Source: Thermacetogenium sp. UBA5472 (GTDB taxonomy: Bacteria; Bacillota; DSM-12270; Thermacetogeniales; Thermacetogeniaceae). From it: a stretch of DNA of 15,592 nucleotides. The notes under the pieces were generated by a model. That model was given only the letters and a program-made list of their open reading frames with translations, ran no database searches and was not told the DNA's origin. The DNA is taken from NCBI GenBank assembly GCA_002426495.1, contig DIQC01000060.1, forward strand, positions 17,454 to 33,045. The letters run 5' to 3'. This document shows, piece after piece, positions 1 through 6,504 of this stretch (position 1 is its first letter; each line of letters begins with the position of its first letter). The translations under genes were made by a program, and so were the position numbers.

Positions 1-143
1 CTGATGATTTAGGGAGTTGTCACACAGTCTGACGGTTCTGGTGATTGCCGGTGATTGACCCTCAACACTTGGCTTCAGACTGCCTCCGATTTCCCATTTC
101 AGAATTCCCATCCGACTTTCATTATAAGGTAGGTGTTAAGGTG

Positions 144-797
144 ATGAAAGATAAATTGTCAGGTTATATTGAGCATACCCTGCTCAAGCCGCAGGCGGTG
201 GAGAGTGATTATGAGCGCCTCTGCCGTCAGGCATTAGAGTATGGATTTTATGGTGTCTGCATACCTCCCAGCAGAGTGCGGTTCGTCTCTTCTTTGCTAA
301 AAGGGAGCCAGGTGCGTGTGGTTACTGTGGTGGGGTTTCCCTTGGGTTTTCAAACGAGGGCGGCCAAGGTGTTCGAGGCAGAAAACGCTTTTGCCGAGGG
401 AGCCCAGGAGCTTGATATGGTAATCAATATCGGTTATCTGAAAGATGGGCAGTGGGATGCTGTAGAAAATGAGATCTCCTCTGTCGTCCAGGTTGCCGCT
501 GGCCAGAAGGGGGTGGTGGTCAAGGTGATCATTGAAACCTGTTACCTCACTGAACCAGAAAAAAGCACGGCTGTAGAGATAATTCGATCTGCCGGTGCGG
601 ATTTTGTCAAGACATCCACAGGTTTTGGTCCCGGAGGGGCAAAGGTTGGGGATGTTGCTCTGTTTCATCAAGCTGCGCAGGGCCAGCTGCAGATCAAAGC
701 TGCCGGCGGAATCAGAACAAGGGAAAAGGCCATTGCTTTGATCAAGGCGGGAGCTACCCGTTTGGGGACCAGCTGTGGCCCTGATTTGATGGACTAA
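144..797 (+). CDS. deoC: Deoxyribose-phosphate aldolase (DERA)
   Basis: Cleaves 2-deoxyribose-5-phosphate to glyceraldehyde-3-phosphate and acetaldehyde in cytosolic deoxynucleoside breakdown. The 217-residue product has the family's usual size and a TIM-barrel class I aldolase pattern: VVGFPLG, ELDMVINIG with the conserved Asp near residue 91, the Schiff-base lysine in FVKTSTGFGPGGA (about K156), the second active-site lysine in IKAAGGIRT (about K185), and the phosphate-binding RLGTSCG near the C-terminus. The reading frame stays open upstream to a TTG at 45, but those 33 residues resemble no family N-terminus. The ATG at 144 follows an AGGTG ribosome site at 131-135, and the product then begins directly with MKDKLSGYIEHTLLKP, which matches DERA. 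No other nucleoside catabolic gene is visible. The hairpin at 838-876 ends the unit. Family and catalytic residues are seen directly; the biological role is by family. Confidence 0.95.
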   Translation: MKDKLSGYIEHTLLKPQAVESDYERLCRQALEYGFYGVCIPPSRVRFVSSLLKGSQVRVVTVVGFPLGFQTRAAKVFEAENAFAEGAQELDMVINIGYLKDGQWDAVENEISSVVQVAAGQKGVVVKVIIETCYLTEPEKSTAVEIIRSAGADFVKTSTGFGPGGAKVGDVALFHQAAQGQLQIKAAGGIRTREKAIALIKAGATRLGTSCGPDLMD

Positions 798-837
798 TAG
801 TCCTGACGTATTGAATGGAACTGATAATATCTAACTG

Positions 838-876
838 GTCCAATCACAGGGACGGTTCCCGTGATTGGACTTTTTT
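838..876 (+). terminator. Rho-independent terminator after deoC, containing a GGGACGGTTC-type palindrome
   Basis: A perfect 10-bp stem (gtccaatcac at 838-847, gtgattggac at 861-870) encloses a loop that folds further through ggga/tccc, and is followed at once by six T. It lies 41 nt after the deoC stop. The loop core gggacggttccc is the same core seen in other dispersed palindromes of this window, so a mobile or repeated palindrome may be serving as the terminator. Confidence 0.8.
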
Positions 877-908
877 GTGTGTCAAATGTGTAAAGGGAAT
901 TGTCAAAG

Positions 909-967
909 GTGTCAAAGGGACGGGGGGCCTGACACATGGTGTGACAAGACCCCCGTCCCCTTGTCAC
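909..967. repeat. Long imperfect inverted repeat (hairpin) in the deoC-protease spacer
   Basis: The arms at 909-926 and 950-967 pair at 16 of 18 positions, built on gggacggggg and cccccgtcccc, with a 23-nt loop that holds its own acac/gtgt mini-stem. There is no T-run on the plus side, so it is not an obvious terminator. It resembles the small dispersed palindromes found elsewhere in the window but its core is gggacggggg rather than gggacggttc. The function is unknown. Confidence 0.7.
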
Positions 968-980
968 GCTCCTGTTATAG

Positions 981-1009
981 TGGCGTAAAACTTCCGCACA
1001 CAGTATAAT
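981..1009 (+). promoter_or_regulatory. Possible promoter of the hydrogenase maturation protease gene
   Basis: A perfect TATAAT lies at 1004-1009, 38 nt before the start codon. The matching -35 position 17 nt upstream (TGGCGT, 981-986) is poor. Plausible, but it rests on the -10 alone. Confidence 0.35.
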
Positions 1010-1047
1010 ATAGGATATGCCCTGTCTAATCAAAAGGGGGATAACAG

Positions 1048-1512
1048 ATGGGAAAAAAGGTTGTATTGGGAATTGGCAATTTGCTGATGAAGGATGACGG
1101 CATTGGGGTGCATGCCATCCGGGCTCTCGAGGGGCATTTACCTAAAGATGTAGAACTGGTAGATGGGGGAACAGCAGGTTGTGACCTGCTTCCATATATG
1201 ACCGGTGCGGAGAGGATTGTTATTATCGATGCCATCAAGGGAGGAGGCGAGCCGGGGGCTATTTATAGGTTGACCCCACAGGACTGTGGTGAACAATCTA
1301 TAGAGGATACGCTTTCTTTGCATGACATAGGAATTATGGTCGTATTGCAGGATCTTGCCCTGTTAGAAGAGAATACACCATCAGTTGTGATTATCGGTGT
1401 AGAACCAAAAGAGATCGATCTGGGGATGGAGCTGACTCCGGATGTGGAAGGGAGTCTACCTCGGGTTTTAGAGTTAGTAAAGAGCGAAATAGGTTTCATT
1501 GACAGGGTATAG
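1048..1512 (+). CDS. Hydrogenase maturation protease (HyaD/HybD/HycI family, peptidase M52)
   Basis: Predicted nickel-dependent endopeptidase that removes the C-terminal extension of a [NiFe]-hydrogenase large subunit after metal-centre insertion, in the cytosol. The 154-residue protein has the family start GIGNLLMKDDGIGV, where D17 corresponds to HybD Glu16. The other two nickel-ligand positions are also present: D61 in VIIDAI and H92 in SLHDIGI. The ATG at 1048 has an aaggggg ribosome site about 8 nt upstream. The gene stands alone: no hydrogenase subunit or hyp gene is within the window, so its partner enzyme must be encoded elsewhere. Which hydrogenase it serves cannot be told from this sequence, so no specific symbol is given. 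Confidence 0.9.
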   Translation: MGKKVVLGIGNLLMKDDGIGVHAIRALEGHLPKDVELVDGGTAGCDLLPYMTGAERIVIIDAIKGGGEPGAIYRLTPQDCGEQSIEDTLSLHDIGIMVVLQDLALLEENTPSVVIIGVEPKEIDLGMELTPDVEGSLPRVLELVKSEIGFIDRV

Positions 1513-1623
1513 AAACTATAAATATAATTGAGGATAATTAAAATATTATAAAAATATGTTTTAATACCCCTATTTACAGCAATAGATATCTTAATAGTTA
1601 GTTTTTTAGAGGGGGATTTTTTC

Positions 1624-2655
1624 TTGATCGAAGTTAGAAACTTGACCAAAATTTTTACCACCTCAAGCCAGGAAATATTGGCCTTGGATGAAGTCAGTCT
1701 ACATGTAGAAAAAGGAGAGGTTTTTGGAATTATCGGTTTGAGCGGTGCCGGCAAGAGCACCCTCATTCGCTGTATCAATATGCTGGAAAAGCCCACGAGT
1801 GGGTCAGTTGTTATTGATGGCGTAGATATTACTACTCTAGAATCCAGTGAACTGCGCTCCGCCAGACAGAAGATCGGCATGATCTTTCAACAATTCAACC
1901 TGCTATCTTCCAGGACGGTTTACGATAATGTGATGTTTCCTCTGGAAATAGCCGGTTTTCCTAAGAAAGAGGCAACCCAGCGGGTAGAAGAACTTTTGGA
2001 GTTGGTCGGCTTAGAGGACAGGTCAGATTCTTACCCAGCGCAGCTGAGCGGTGGTCAGAAACAGCGGGTGGGCATCGCCCGGGCCTTGGCTAACAAACCG
2101 AAGCTTCTGCTGTCCGATGAGGCCACATCGGCTTTGGATCCCCAAACTACCCGTTCTATCCTTGGACTGCTTAAAGATATTAACCACAGGTTAGGTTTGA
2201 CGATTATGCTGATCACTCATGATATGAATGTAATTAAACAGACCTGTGACCGAGTGGCTGTCATTGACGATTCGCAGATTGTGGAAGTGGGAAAGGTTGT
2301 CAACATTTTTTCTAAGCCACAAACTGACACTTCCCGCAGTTTTATAGGCACGGTTGTCAACAATGATGTTCCTGAGCAAATGCTGCAGGGCAGGGCTGCA
2401 TTGGAAACCGGACATGACTCACTCCTGATTCGGGTTTCGTTTATCGGTGAGTCTGCAGGTAAACCTTTGATCTCCTCTATGATCAAGAAGTTTGATGTTG
2501 ATGCCAATATTTTATATGGAAATATAGACTATATCAAAGAAACCCCATTTGGGTATCTGGCACTGGAACTGACGGGGTTGCCTAATCATATTAATGAAGG
2601 GCTTGCCTATCTTAAAGGGCAGGGTCTGGAAGTGGAGGTGATCAGAGGTGTTTGA
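1624..2655 (+). CDS. metN: D-methionine ABC importer, ATP-binding subunit
   Basis: Cytoplasmic ATPase of the MetNIQ methionine importer. In its 343 residues, Walker A is GLSGAGKST (38-46), the Q-loop is near 89-90, the signature is LSGGQ (141-145), Walker B is LLLSDE (161-166) followed by the D-loop ALDP, and the switch His is near 199. The tail from about 265 to 340 fits the NIL regulatory domain that binds methionine and inhibits transport in known MetN proteins. The start is TTG: an AGAGGGGGA ribosome site at 1608-1616 precedes it by 7 nt and the protein begins MIEVRNLTKIF as expected. The gene overlaps metI by 8 nt, implying translational coupling. The 111-nt upstream spacer is AT-rich and carries no recognizable S-box or T-box leader. 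Confidence 0.96.
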   Translation: MIEVRNLTKIFTTSSQEILALDEVSLHVEKGEVFGIIGLSGAGKSTLIRCINMLEKPTSGSVVIDGVDITTLESSELRSARQKIGMIFQQFNLLSSRTVYDNVMFPLEIAGFPKKEATQRVEELLELVGLEDRSDSYPAQLSGGQKQRVGIARALANKPKLLLSDEATSALDPQTTRSILGLLKDINHRLGLTIMLITHDMNVIKQTCDRVAVIDDSQIVEVGKVVNIFSKPQTDTSRSFIGTVVNNDVPEQMLQGRAALETGHDSLLIRVSFIGESAGKPLISSMIKKFDVDANILYGNIDYIKETPFGYLALELTGLPNHINEGLAYLKGQGLEVEVIRGV

Positions 2656-3325
2656 TTTTCTCGGAGCTAATGCTTGGATGGCGGACAAAGTCTTGTTAGC
2701 TACCTGGGAGTCTATCTATATGGTGATGATCTCCACTGTGCTCAGCTATCTTGTTGGACTGCCCCTGGGCGTGATCCTTGTTGCTACTTCTGAGGGCCAT
2801 ATTGTAGAAAATAAAAGCGTCAACACTGTTCTCGGTTCTATTGTTAATGCTGTGCGATCAGTGCCCTTTATCATTTTCCTTATTCTGATTATTCCTCTGA
2901 CACGCCTGATCGTAGGAACACCAATCGGTACTATTGCATCTATTGTTCCTCTTACTCTGGCTGCAATCCCCTTTGTTGCTCGTTTGGTGGAGACATCTTT
3001 AAAGGAAATCGAATGGGGTCTTATCGAGGCTGCTCTCTCTATGGGAGCCAATGCCTGGCAGGTGATAACGAAGGTGCTGCTGCCAGAGGCTATGCCCTCA
3101 CTTAGTTTGGGGGTTGCCATCACAACGATTAACCTGGTCGGCTATTCGGCTATGGCAGGCATTGTAGGGGGGGGTGGTTTAGGAACGCTGGCCTACTACT
3201 ACGGCTATCAGCGTTATGAGAATGGAATTATGTGGATAACCGTTATCGTGTTGGTTGTTCTTGTACAGTTAGTGCAGATGCTGGGGGATACTCTGGCTGC
3301 GAAGATAAGTAATAAGAGGATGTAA
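2648..3325 (+). CDS. metI: D-methionine ABC importer, permease subunit
   Basis: Membrane subunit of MetNIQ, forming the transport channel as a dimer. The 225 residues contain about five hydrophobic segments and the cytoplasmic coupling motif of ABC importers, EAALSMGANAWQVITKVLLPEA-like, near residues 135-156, which docks on MetN. The GTG start at 2648 lies inside the end of metN (8-nt overlap, read in another frame). An ATG at 2678 is possible but would remove residues usually present. The gene is followed after 4 nt by metQ, so the three are one operon. The length matches the family norm of roughly 217-230 residues. Confidence 0.95.
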   Translation: MFDFLGANAWMADKVLLATWESIYMVMISTVLSYLVGLPLGVILVATSEGHIVENKSVNTVLGSIVNAVRSVPFIIFLILIIPLTRLIVGTPIGTIASIVPLTLAAIPFVARLVETSLKEIEWGLIEAALSMGANAWQVITKVLLPEAMPSLSLGVAITTINLVGYSAMAGIVGGGGLGTLAYYYGYQRYENGIMWITVIVLVVLVQLVQMLGDTLAAKISNKRM

Positions 3326-3329
3326 TGAA

Positions 3330-4145
3330 ATGAAAAAGAGGGTTTTATCACTTATCTGCTGCTTTGCTCTGCTCATCGGCTTAGTTGCTGGTTGTGGGAA
3401 TGGGGATACAAATGGAGATGCTGAATCTGCCAAACTGGTGGTGGGCGCTACGGCACAGCCTCATGCTGAAATTCTGGAAGTTGTCAAGCCCATGTTGGAG
3501 GAAGAAGGCATCGATCTGGAAATTAAGGAATTTACAGATTATATATTATTGAATCCGGCTCTTAACGATGGGGAGATTGACGCCAACTTCTTTCAGCACA
3601 TCCCTTATTTAGATGAATACAATGAGAAGAATGACACCGATTTGGTCTGGACAGTAAAAGTTCACAATGAACCAATGGGTGTTTACTCAAGTGAATATGA
3701 AAAGCTTGAAGACCTACCCGATGGTGCCACTGTAGGGATTCCCAATGACACCACCAATGGTGGACGCGCCCTGATGGTTCTGCAGACTGCCGGCATCATC
3801 AAAGTAGATGAAGAGGCAGGATTGGCCGCAACAGACAAAGATATCGTTGAAAACCCGAAAAACCTAAAGATTCAGATGATGGATGCTGCCATGCTTCCCC
3901 GCAGCTTGGAAGATCTAGATGCCTGTGTCATCAACAGTAACTACGCACTTGAGGCAGATCTTAACCCGGTCACCGATTCTATTTTTATGGAGCCTAAGGA
4001 TTCACCCTTTGCTAATGTACTGGTGGTGCAAGCCGAAAAGAAAGATAATGAGGCTATCAAAAAATTGGGCGAAGCCCTGCAGTCCTCTGAGGTTAAGGAG
4101 TTTCTAGAAAAAACGTACCAGGGCAGCTGCGTTCCCGCCTTCTAG
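3330..4145 (+). CDS. metQ: Methionine-binding lipoprotein of the ABC importer
   Basis: Extracellular substrate-binding protein of the NlpA/MetQ family that delivers methionine to MetI. The 271 residues begin with a lipoprotein signal peptide (MKKR, hydrophobic core, lipobox LVAGC with the acylated Cys at 22), so it is tethered to the outer face of the membrane. The mature part shows family features such as KLVVGATAQPHAEILE, ANFFQHIPYLDEYN and ACVINSNYALEADLNP. The ATG at 3330 is 4 nt after metI, with aagagg at 3314-3319 as ribosome site. Methionine is the expected ligand by family and operon; related peptides or selenomethionine cannot be excluded from sequence. There is no textbook terminator immediately after the gene; the hairpin at 4219-4263 may serve. 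Confidence 0.95.
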   Translation: MKKRVLSLICCFALLIGLVAGCGNGDTNGDAESAKLVVGATAQPHAEILEVVKPMLEEEGIDLEIKEFTDYILLNPALNDGEIDANFFQHIPYLDEYNEKNDTDLVWTVKVHNEPMGVYSSEYEKLEDLPDGATVGIPNDTTNGGRALMVLQTAGIIKVDEEAGLAATDKDIVENPKNLKIQMMDAAMLPRSLEDLDACVINSNYALEADLNPVTDSIFMEPKDSPFANVLVVQAEKKDNEAIKKLGEALQSSEVKEFLEKTYQGSCVPAF

Positions 4146-4218
4146 GTTGTATCGTGCGGACAGTTTATCACTAATTGTCCAGAGAATGCCTGGCTGGCAA
4201 AAGAAAAGGGTTACAATT

Positions 4219-4263
4219 AAGCCATCTCCGCATTTGTGTGAGTGCGAGGATGGCTTATTTCAT
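4219..4263 (+). repeat. Hairpin repeat, copy 1 (after metQ)
   Basis: aagccatc (4219-4226) pairs with gatggctt (4249-4256). The stem continues through a T-G wobble and a mismatch into cgca/tgcg, giving 13 of 14 pairs, with a 10-nt loop and the trailer atttcat. A second copy is at 6123-6161. The substitution in copy 2 turns a C-G pair into a T-G wobble, so both copies fold better as plus-strand RNA. It may terminate metNIQ, but the T-tract is weak. Confidence 0.7.
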
Positions 4264-4311
4264 GGACCGATGCGGCTCTTTTTCTGTCTAAATTAGATGT
4301 TTTTTACTTGA

Positions 4312-4340
4312 TTAACAGGCAAAAGGTATGTTGTATTAAT
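4312..4340 (+). promoter_or_regulatory. Possible rightward promoter upstream of palindrome 1
   Basis: TTAACA (4312-4317) and ATTAAT (4335-4340) are separated by 17 nt and lie just upstream of the palindrome at 4344. No clear gene follows on the plus strand before tusA, which is convergent. The assignment is moderate to weak and mostly supported by the operator-like palindrome placed at the expected transcription start. Confidence 0.35.
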
Positions 4341-4343
4341 ATT

Positions 4344-4355
4344 GGGCATATGCCC
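4344..4355. promoter_or_regulatory. Operator-like palindrome GGGCATATGCCC, site 1
   Basis: A perfect 12-bp palindrome (14 bp with the flanking t/a). The same sequence occurs at 6448-6459 and, with one mismatch, at 9190-9201, both upstream of NifX/MinD/Mrp genes. Recurrence in spacers only argues for a regulator-binding site. Here it is not upstream of any recognizable gene. Confidence 0.6.
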
Positions 4356-4520
4356 ATCTAGCTTACTAACTTGTTGCTAACTTGGTGTAAGCCTCTCGCA
4401 AAGGTCAAGGATGAGTTATGAAGTTACTGTCATTCCCATTGTTAAGGGGGGAACCCATTAAGGTGTTTCCCCCTCCCTCCTTTCACCCATACCGCCGCAG
4501 TGATACCGGCGGGTAATGAA

Positions 4521-4585
4521 AATAGAGGCCGAATCATCTTAATTACGGAACTGGCGGGCGTTCCTGATAATTTCCGACCTCTATT
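4521..4585 (-). other. Strong RNA-like hairpin downstream of tusA
   Basis: Read on the minus strand, a 13-pair outer stem (aatagaggtcgga with ttcggcctctatt, including two G-U wobbles) encloses aatta/taatt and ggaac/gttcc with an 8-nt loop. On the plus strand those wobbles become A-C mismatches, so a minus-strand transcript is favoured. It begins 48 nt after the tusA stop and is followed by the modestly T-rich attttcatt, so it may be the terminator or 3' stabilizer of yedE-tusA. The rest of 4386-4520 holds two smaller GC hairpins and no convincing gene. Confidence 0.5.
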
Positions 4586-4632
4586 GGGGACATCTTAACA
4601 TTTACTTAGGACACCACCGATGCCTAAGAATT

Positions 4633-4845
4633 TCACCGACTGATAAAGATCTGCCAATCTCCATCGGCATTTTGTTGAGACTCTACTGTAAACCCTTTAT
4701 TCTCAGCCATACGTGTTATATTTTCTAGTGCTGTGTTATTATCGACCAGGACCTCAATCTTTTCCTCACCTTTTTCTATTGCTTCCTTTGCCTTTAATAC
4801 AGGCAGAGGACAGCTTAAGCCCCTGGCATCAACGACATCGCTCAA
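4633..4845 (-). CDS. TusA/SirA-family sulfur (or selenium) carrier protein
   Basis: Small cytosolic carrier of 70 residues with the diagnostic CPxP motif in ARGLSCPLPVLKAKEAI; C12 is the persulfide- or perselenide-carrying cysteine. The fold signature continues with IEVLVDNNTALENITRMAENKGF. It starts with TTG at 4845, preceded on its strand by a gagggagg ribosome site, and lies 45 nt downstream of yedE in the same direction, so the two are probably co-transcribed. The downstream DsrE-like half found in the longer selenium protein YedF is absent; this is the TusA domain alone. In such pairs the carrier is thought to receive sulfur or selenium from the membrane partner. The exact substrate is an inference. 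Confidence 0.85.
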   Translation of the reverse strand: MSDVVDARGLSCPLPVLKAKEAIEKGEEKIEVLVDNNTALENITRMAENKGFTVESQQNADGDWQIFISR

Positions 4846-4890
4846 GAGAAACGCCTCCCTCTAATCCTATCCTTCGATTGGAAACCTATG

Positions 4891-5958
4891 TTAGGCCTCA
4901 CGGCAGGCCCATCCTATACAGGTGCAAATGATCAAGCCGATGATCACAGCGATTATCCCATAATAGGTTGGCCCGGCAGCACTGCTGGCCATGCCGAAGT
5001 TATGTGCTATGGCGGCACCTGCTACCATTCCTAGAACTGTGACGCCACCGTCAGTGTCACCCTGGCCACTCATGACTAGCTGGCGCAGTGGACAGCCTCC
5101 GGCAAGTATTGCAGCCAGACCCACCAGAGTCATACCCAGGAAATTCCAAATCCCGTCTGTATGGGCTATAGGCTGGTCGGCAAAACCCAGAGTGAAATAC
5201 CCAAGTATCAAATTGACAACAAGTACACCGACGAAAATTGCTCCGTAGCCTTTGAGCAGATAGGTGTCTTTAGTAAGAGCAAAATCACGGAAGCCTCCAC
5301 TCAAACAGAGGCGGGCACGCTGGGCAATAAATCCCACGATAAGCCCCGCCGCCAAGCTGATGGCTATTGGTGCAAACATGGAACCTGGCCCTTCGGCGCT
5401 GAAGAAGATAGGCCCGCCAGCGTCAGCATTAAATACTGGCTTAAGAATTACAAGCAGAACAATCACAACAGATAATAAAGGCATAATCCATGCGGCAACA
5501 GCTGATCCGTTCTGGGCACGCCCCAGGTTGTAGCCGCCCTTGAGAAACCATACTCCTACTGCAATACCAACAATAAAACCAAGCAATCCCACAACTGCGT
5601 TGAGATCTCCGCCGCCTAAACGAAGCAGCATCCGCAGCGGGCAGCCTAAGAAAACCAGTGCACCAATCATCATCAGGATACCTAACAAAAACCTGACTAA
5701 AGTTCCTGAACCGCCCTTGCTCTTGAATTCATGACCAATCAGTGCGGCAAGAGTGGCTCCCAATACCAGACCCGGTATTTCCGGCCTCAGATATTGGACG
5801 ACACCTGCCCGATGTAATCCCAGACCCCCAGCTATGTCTCTCAAGAAACAGGCGATACAAAACCCCATATTTTGTGGGTTGCCAAAATAAACCAATAACC
5901 CTGCAATAACTCCAATCAATAAACCTCCACCAACGATCAACCCATCCCTACGACTCAA
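4891..5958 (-). CDS. yedE: YedE/YeeE-family membrane transporter, selenium-metabolism type
   Basis: Integral membrane protein of 355 residues with about nine to ten hydrophobic segments and the internal duplication of the YeeE/YedE fold. Conserved cysteine motifs occur in FCIACFLRD (about 33-41), two GCPLR boxes (one per half) and RLCLSGGFRD. The N-terminal region with GNPQNMGFCIACFLRDIAGGLG and the stretch LGGGDLNAVVGLLG fit the YedE subgroup associated with selenium metabolism rather than the thiosulfate transporters. It probably moves a sulfur or selenium species to the TusA-like protein encoded next. The start is TTG at 5958 with a strong ggggagggg ribosome site. No selD or other selenium gene is in the window, so the selenium link rests on subgroup resemblance recalled, not on a computed match. 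Confidence 0.85.
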   Translation of the reverse strand: MSRRDGLIVGGGLLIGVIAGLLVYFGNPQNMGFCIACFLRDIAGGLGLHRAGVVQYLRPEIPGLVLGATLAALIGHEFKSKGGSGTLVRFLLGILMMIGALVFLGCPLRMLLRLGGGDLNAVVGLLGFIVGIAVGVWFLKGGYNLGRAQNGSAVAAWIMPLLSVVIVLLVILKPVFNADAGGPIFFSAEGPGSMFAPIAISLAAGLIVGFIAQRARLCLSGGFRDFALTKDTYLLKGYGAIFVGVLVVNLILGYFTLGFADQPIAHTDGIWNFLGMTLVGLAAILAGGCPLRQLVMSGQGDTDGGVTVLGMVAGAAIAHNFGMASSAAGPTYYGIIAVIIGLIICTCIGWACREA

Positions 5959-6081
5959 GTAATAATCCCCTCCCCGTAATCAGAAATATTATGAAAGACA
6001 TAGCAATATGTTATAAATTATTCCTATTGAAGCGAAATTCCTGCTATGCGAAACATAACGTTTTGTTATAGATGATAGGAT

Positions 6082-6108
6082 GAAGCAAAGGGATGGTTCT
6101 TTTGCTTC
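6082..6108. repeat. Small dispersed palindrome with GGGAYGGTTC loop
   Basis: A perfect 8-bp stem (gaagcaaa, 6082-6089; tttgcttc, 6101-6108) has the 11-nt loop gggatggttct. The loop matches the core of the palindrome at 838-870 while the stem is unrelated, as expected of a dispersed palindrome family whose stem sequence is free to vary. Confidence 0.6.
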
Positions 6109-6122
6109 TTGCTTCGGTATTT

Positions 6123-6161
6123 AAGCTATCTCCGCATCTGTGCGAGGATGGCTTATTTCAT
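6123..6161 (+). repeat. Hairpin repeat, copy 2
   Basis: Second copy of the element at 4219-4263, with the same outer stem and trailer (ttatttcat) but a shorter 4-nt loop. It sits in the spacer between divergent yedE and the NifX-like gene, and ends no obvious plus-strand gene, which makes a pure terminator role unlikely for this copy. Confidence 0.65.
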
Positions 6162-6181
6162 ACCAACTCATTAAGCCTATT

Positions 6182-6376
6182 CTATGCAAAAAGAGCCGGG
6201 GCTGAAGTATTAAGCCGGCCTTAGCATGAACGATGCATAGATTTATAGTACAGAACGGCACAGCAGCCGTTTAGCGAAGCGAAGCAGAGATCCTTGGCCT
6301 GGAGCGGCAGGCTGTGTTAGCCTATGCCGGTATTGGGATATATGGCCTTGGGCAATCCCTTAAGGCTCTTTTCTGT
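6182..6376 (+). other. Unassigned block rich in inverted repeats (candidate structured RNA)
   Basis: The block is closed by a perfect 9-bp inverted repeat, aaaagagcc (6189-6197) with ggctctttt (6364-6372). Inside are acggc/gccgt (6255-6270), a bulged hairpin ggc-a-ggct / agcc-tat-gcc (6306-6328) and gggat/atccc (6335-6359). An alternative pairing ctatgca/tgcatag (6182-6188 with 6234-6240) competes with the closing stem. There is no open reading frame of note. I recognize no known RNA family. Relative to the matching region at 4219-4355, this block is an extra insertion of about 190 nt. Confidence 0.4.
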
Positions 6377-6407
6377 TCCATTTTTATTAGATAGGTTTAT
6401 TTAGCAC

Positions 6408-6436
6408 TTGTTTTTTTCTAACCTTTGTGGTAGATT
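6408..6436 (+). promoter_or_regulatory. Probable promoter of the NifX/MinD-ferredoxin operon
   Basis: TTGTTT (6408-6413) and TAGATT (6431-6436) are separated by 17 nt. The predicted start near 6443 places the palindrome at 6448-6459 directly over the start of transcription, a classic repressor position. Confidence 0.5.
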
Positions 6437-6447
6437 TAAATCGTAAA

Positions 6448-6459
6448 GGGCATATGCCC
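6448..6459. promoter_or_regulatory. Operator-like palindrome GGGCATATGCCC, site 2
   Basis: Perfect 12-bp palindrome, 45 nt before the NifX-like start codon and just downstream of a promoter. It is identical to site 1. Its presence here also argues against an upstream-extended start for the following gene. Confidence 0.7.
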
Positions 6460-6504
6460 GATAAGCGCAGATCAAAAGACAACCTAACTAGGAGGTTATG
6501 GTGG

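Noticed and set aside
45..143. Upstream in-frame extension of deoC from a TTG
   Set aside because: No ribosome site, no family resemblance, and it overlaps repeat-like sequence; the ATG at 144 has a good site and gives the standard N-terminus.
1263..1880. 205-codon open frame on the minus strand
   Set aside because: Antisense to the protease and metN, spans their spacer, low-complexity and without domain features or ribosome site; a shadow of coding sequence.
4411..4461. 16-codon frame as a real gene
   Set aside because: Too short, weak ribosome site and no recognizable family; kept only as a possibility within the orphan-operator finding.
6055..6069. Palindrome ataac-gtttt-gttat upstream of yedE as an operator
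   Set aside because: Short and AT-rich, occurs once, and no promoter could be placed convincingly next to it.
6427..6504. Longer N-terminus for the NifX-like protein
   Set aside because: It would cover the operator palindrome and lie almost at the promoter; the ggagg at 6491-6495 fixes the start at 6505.
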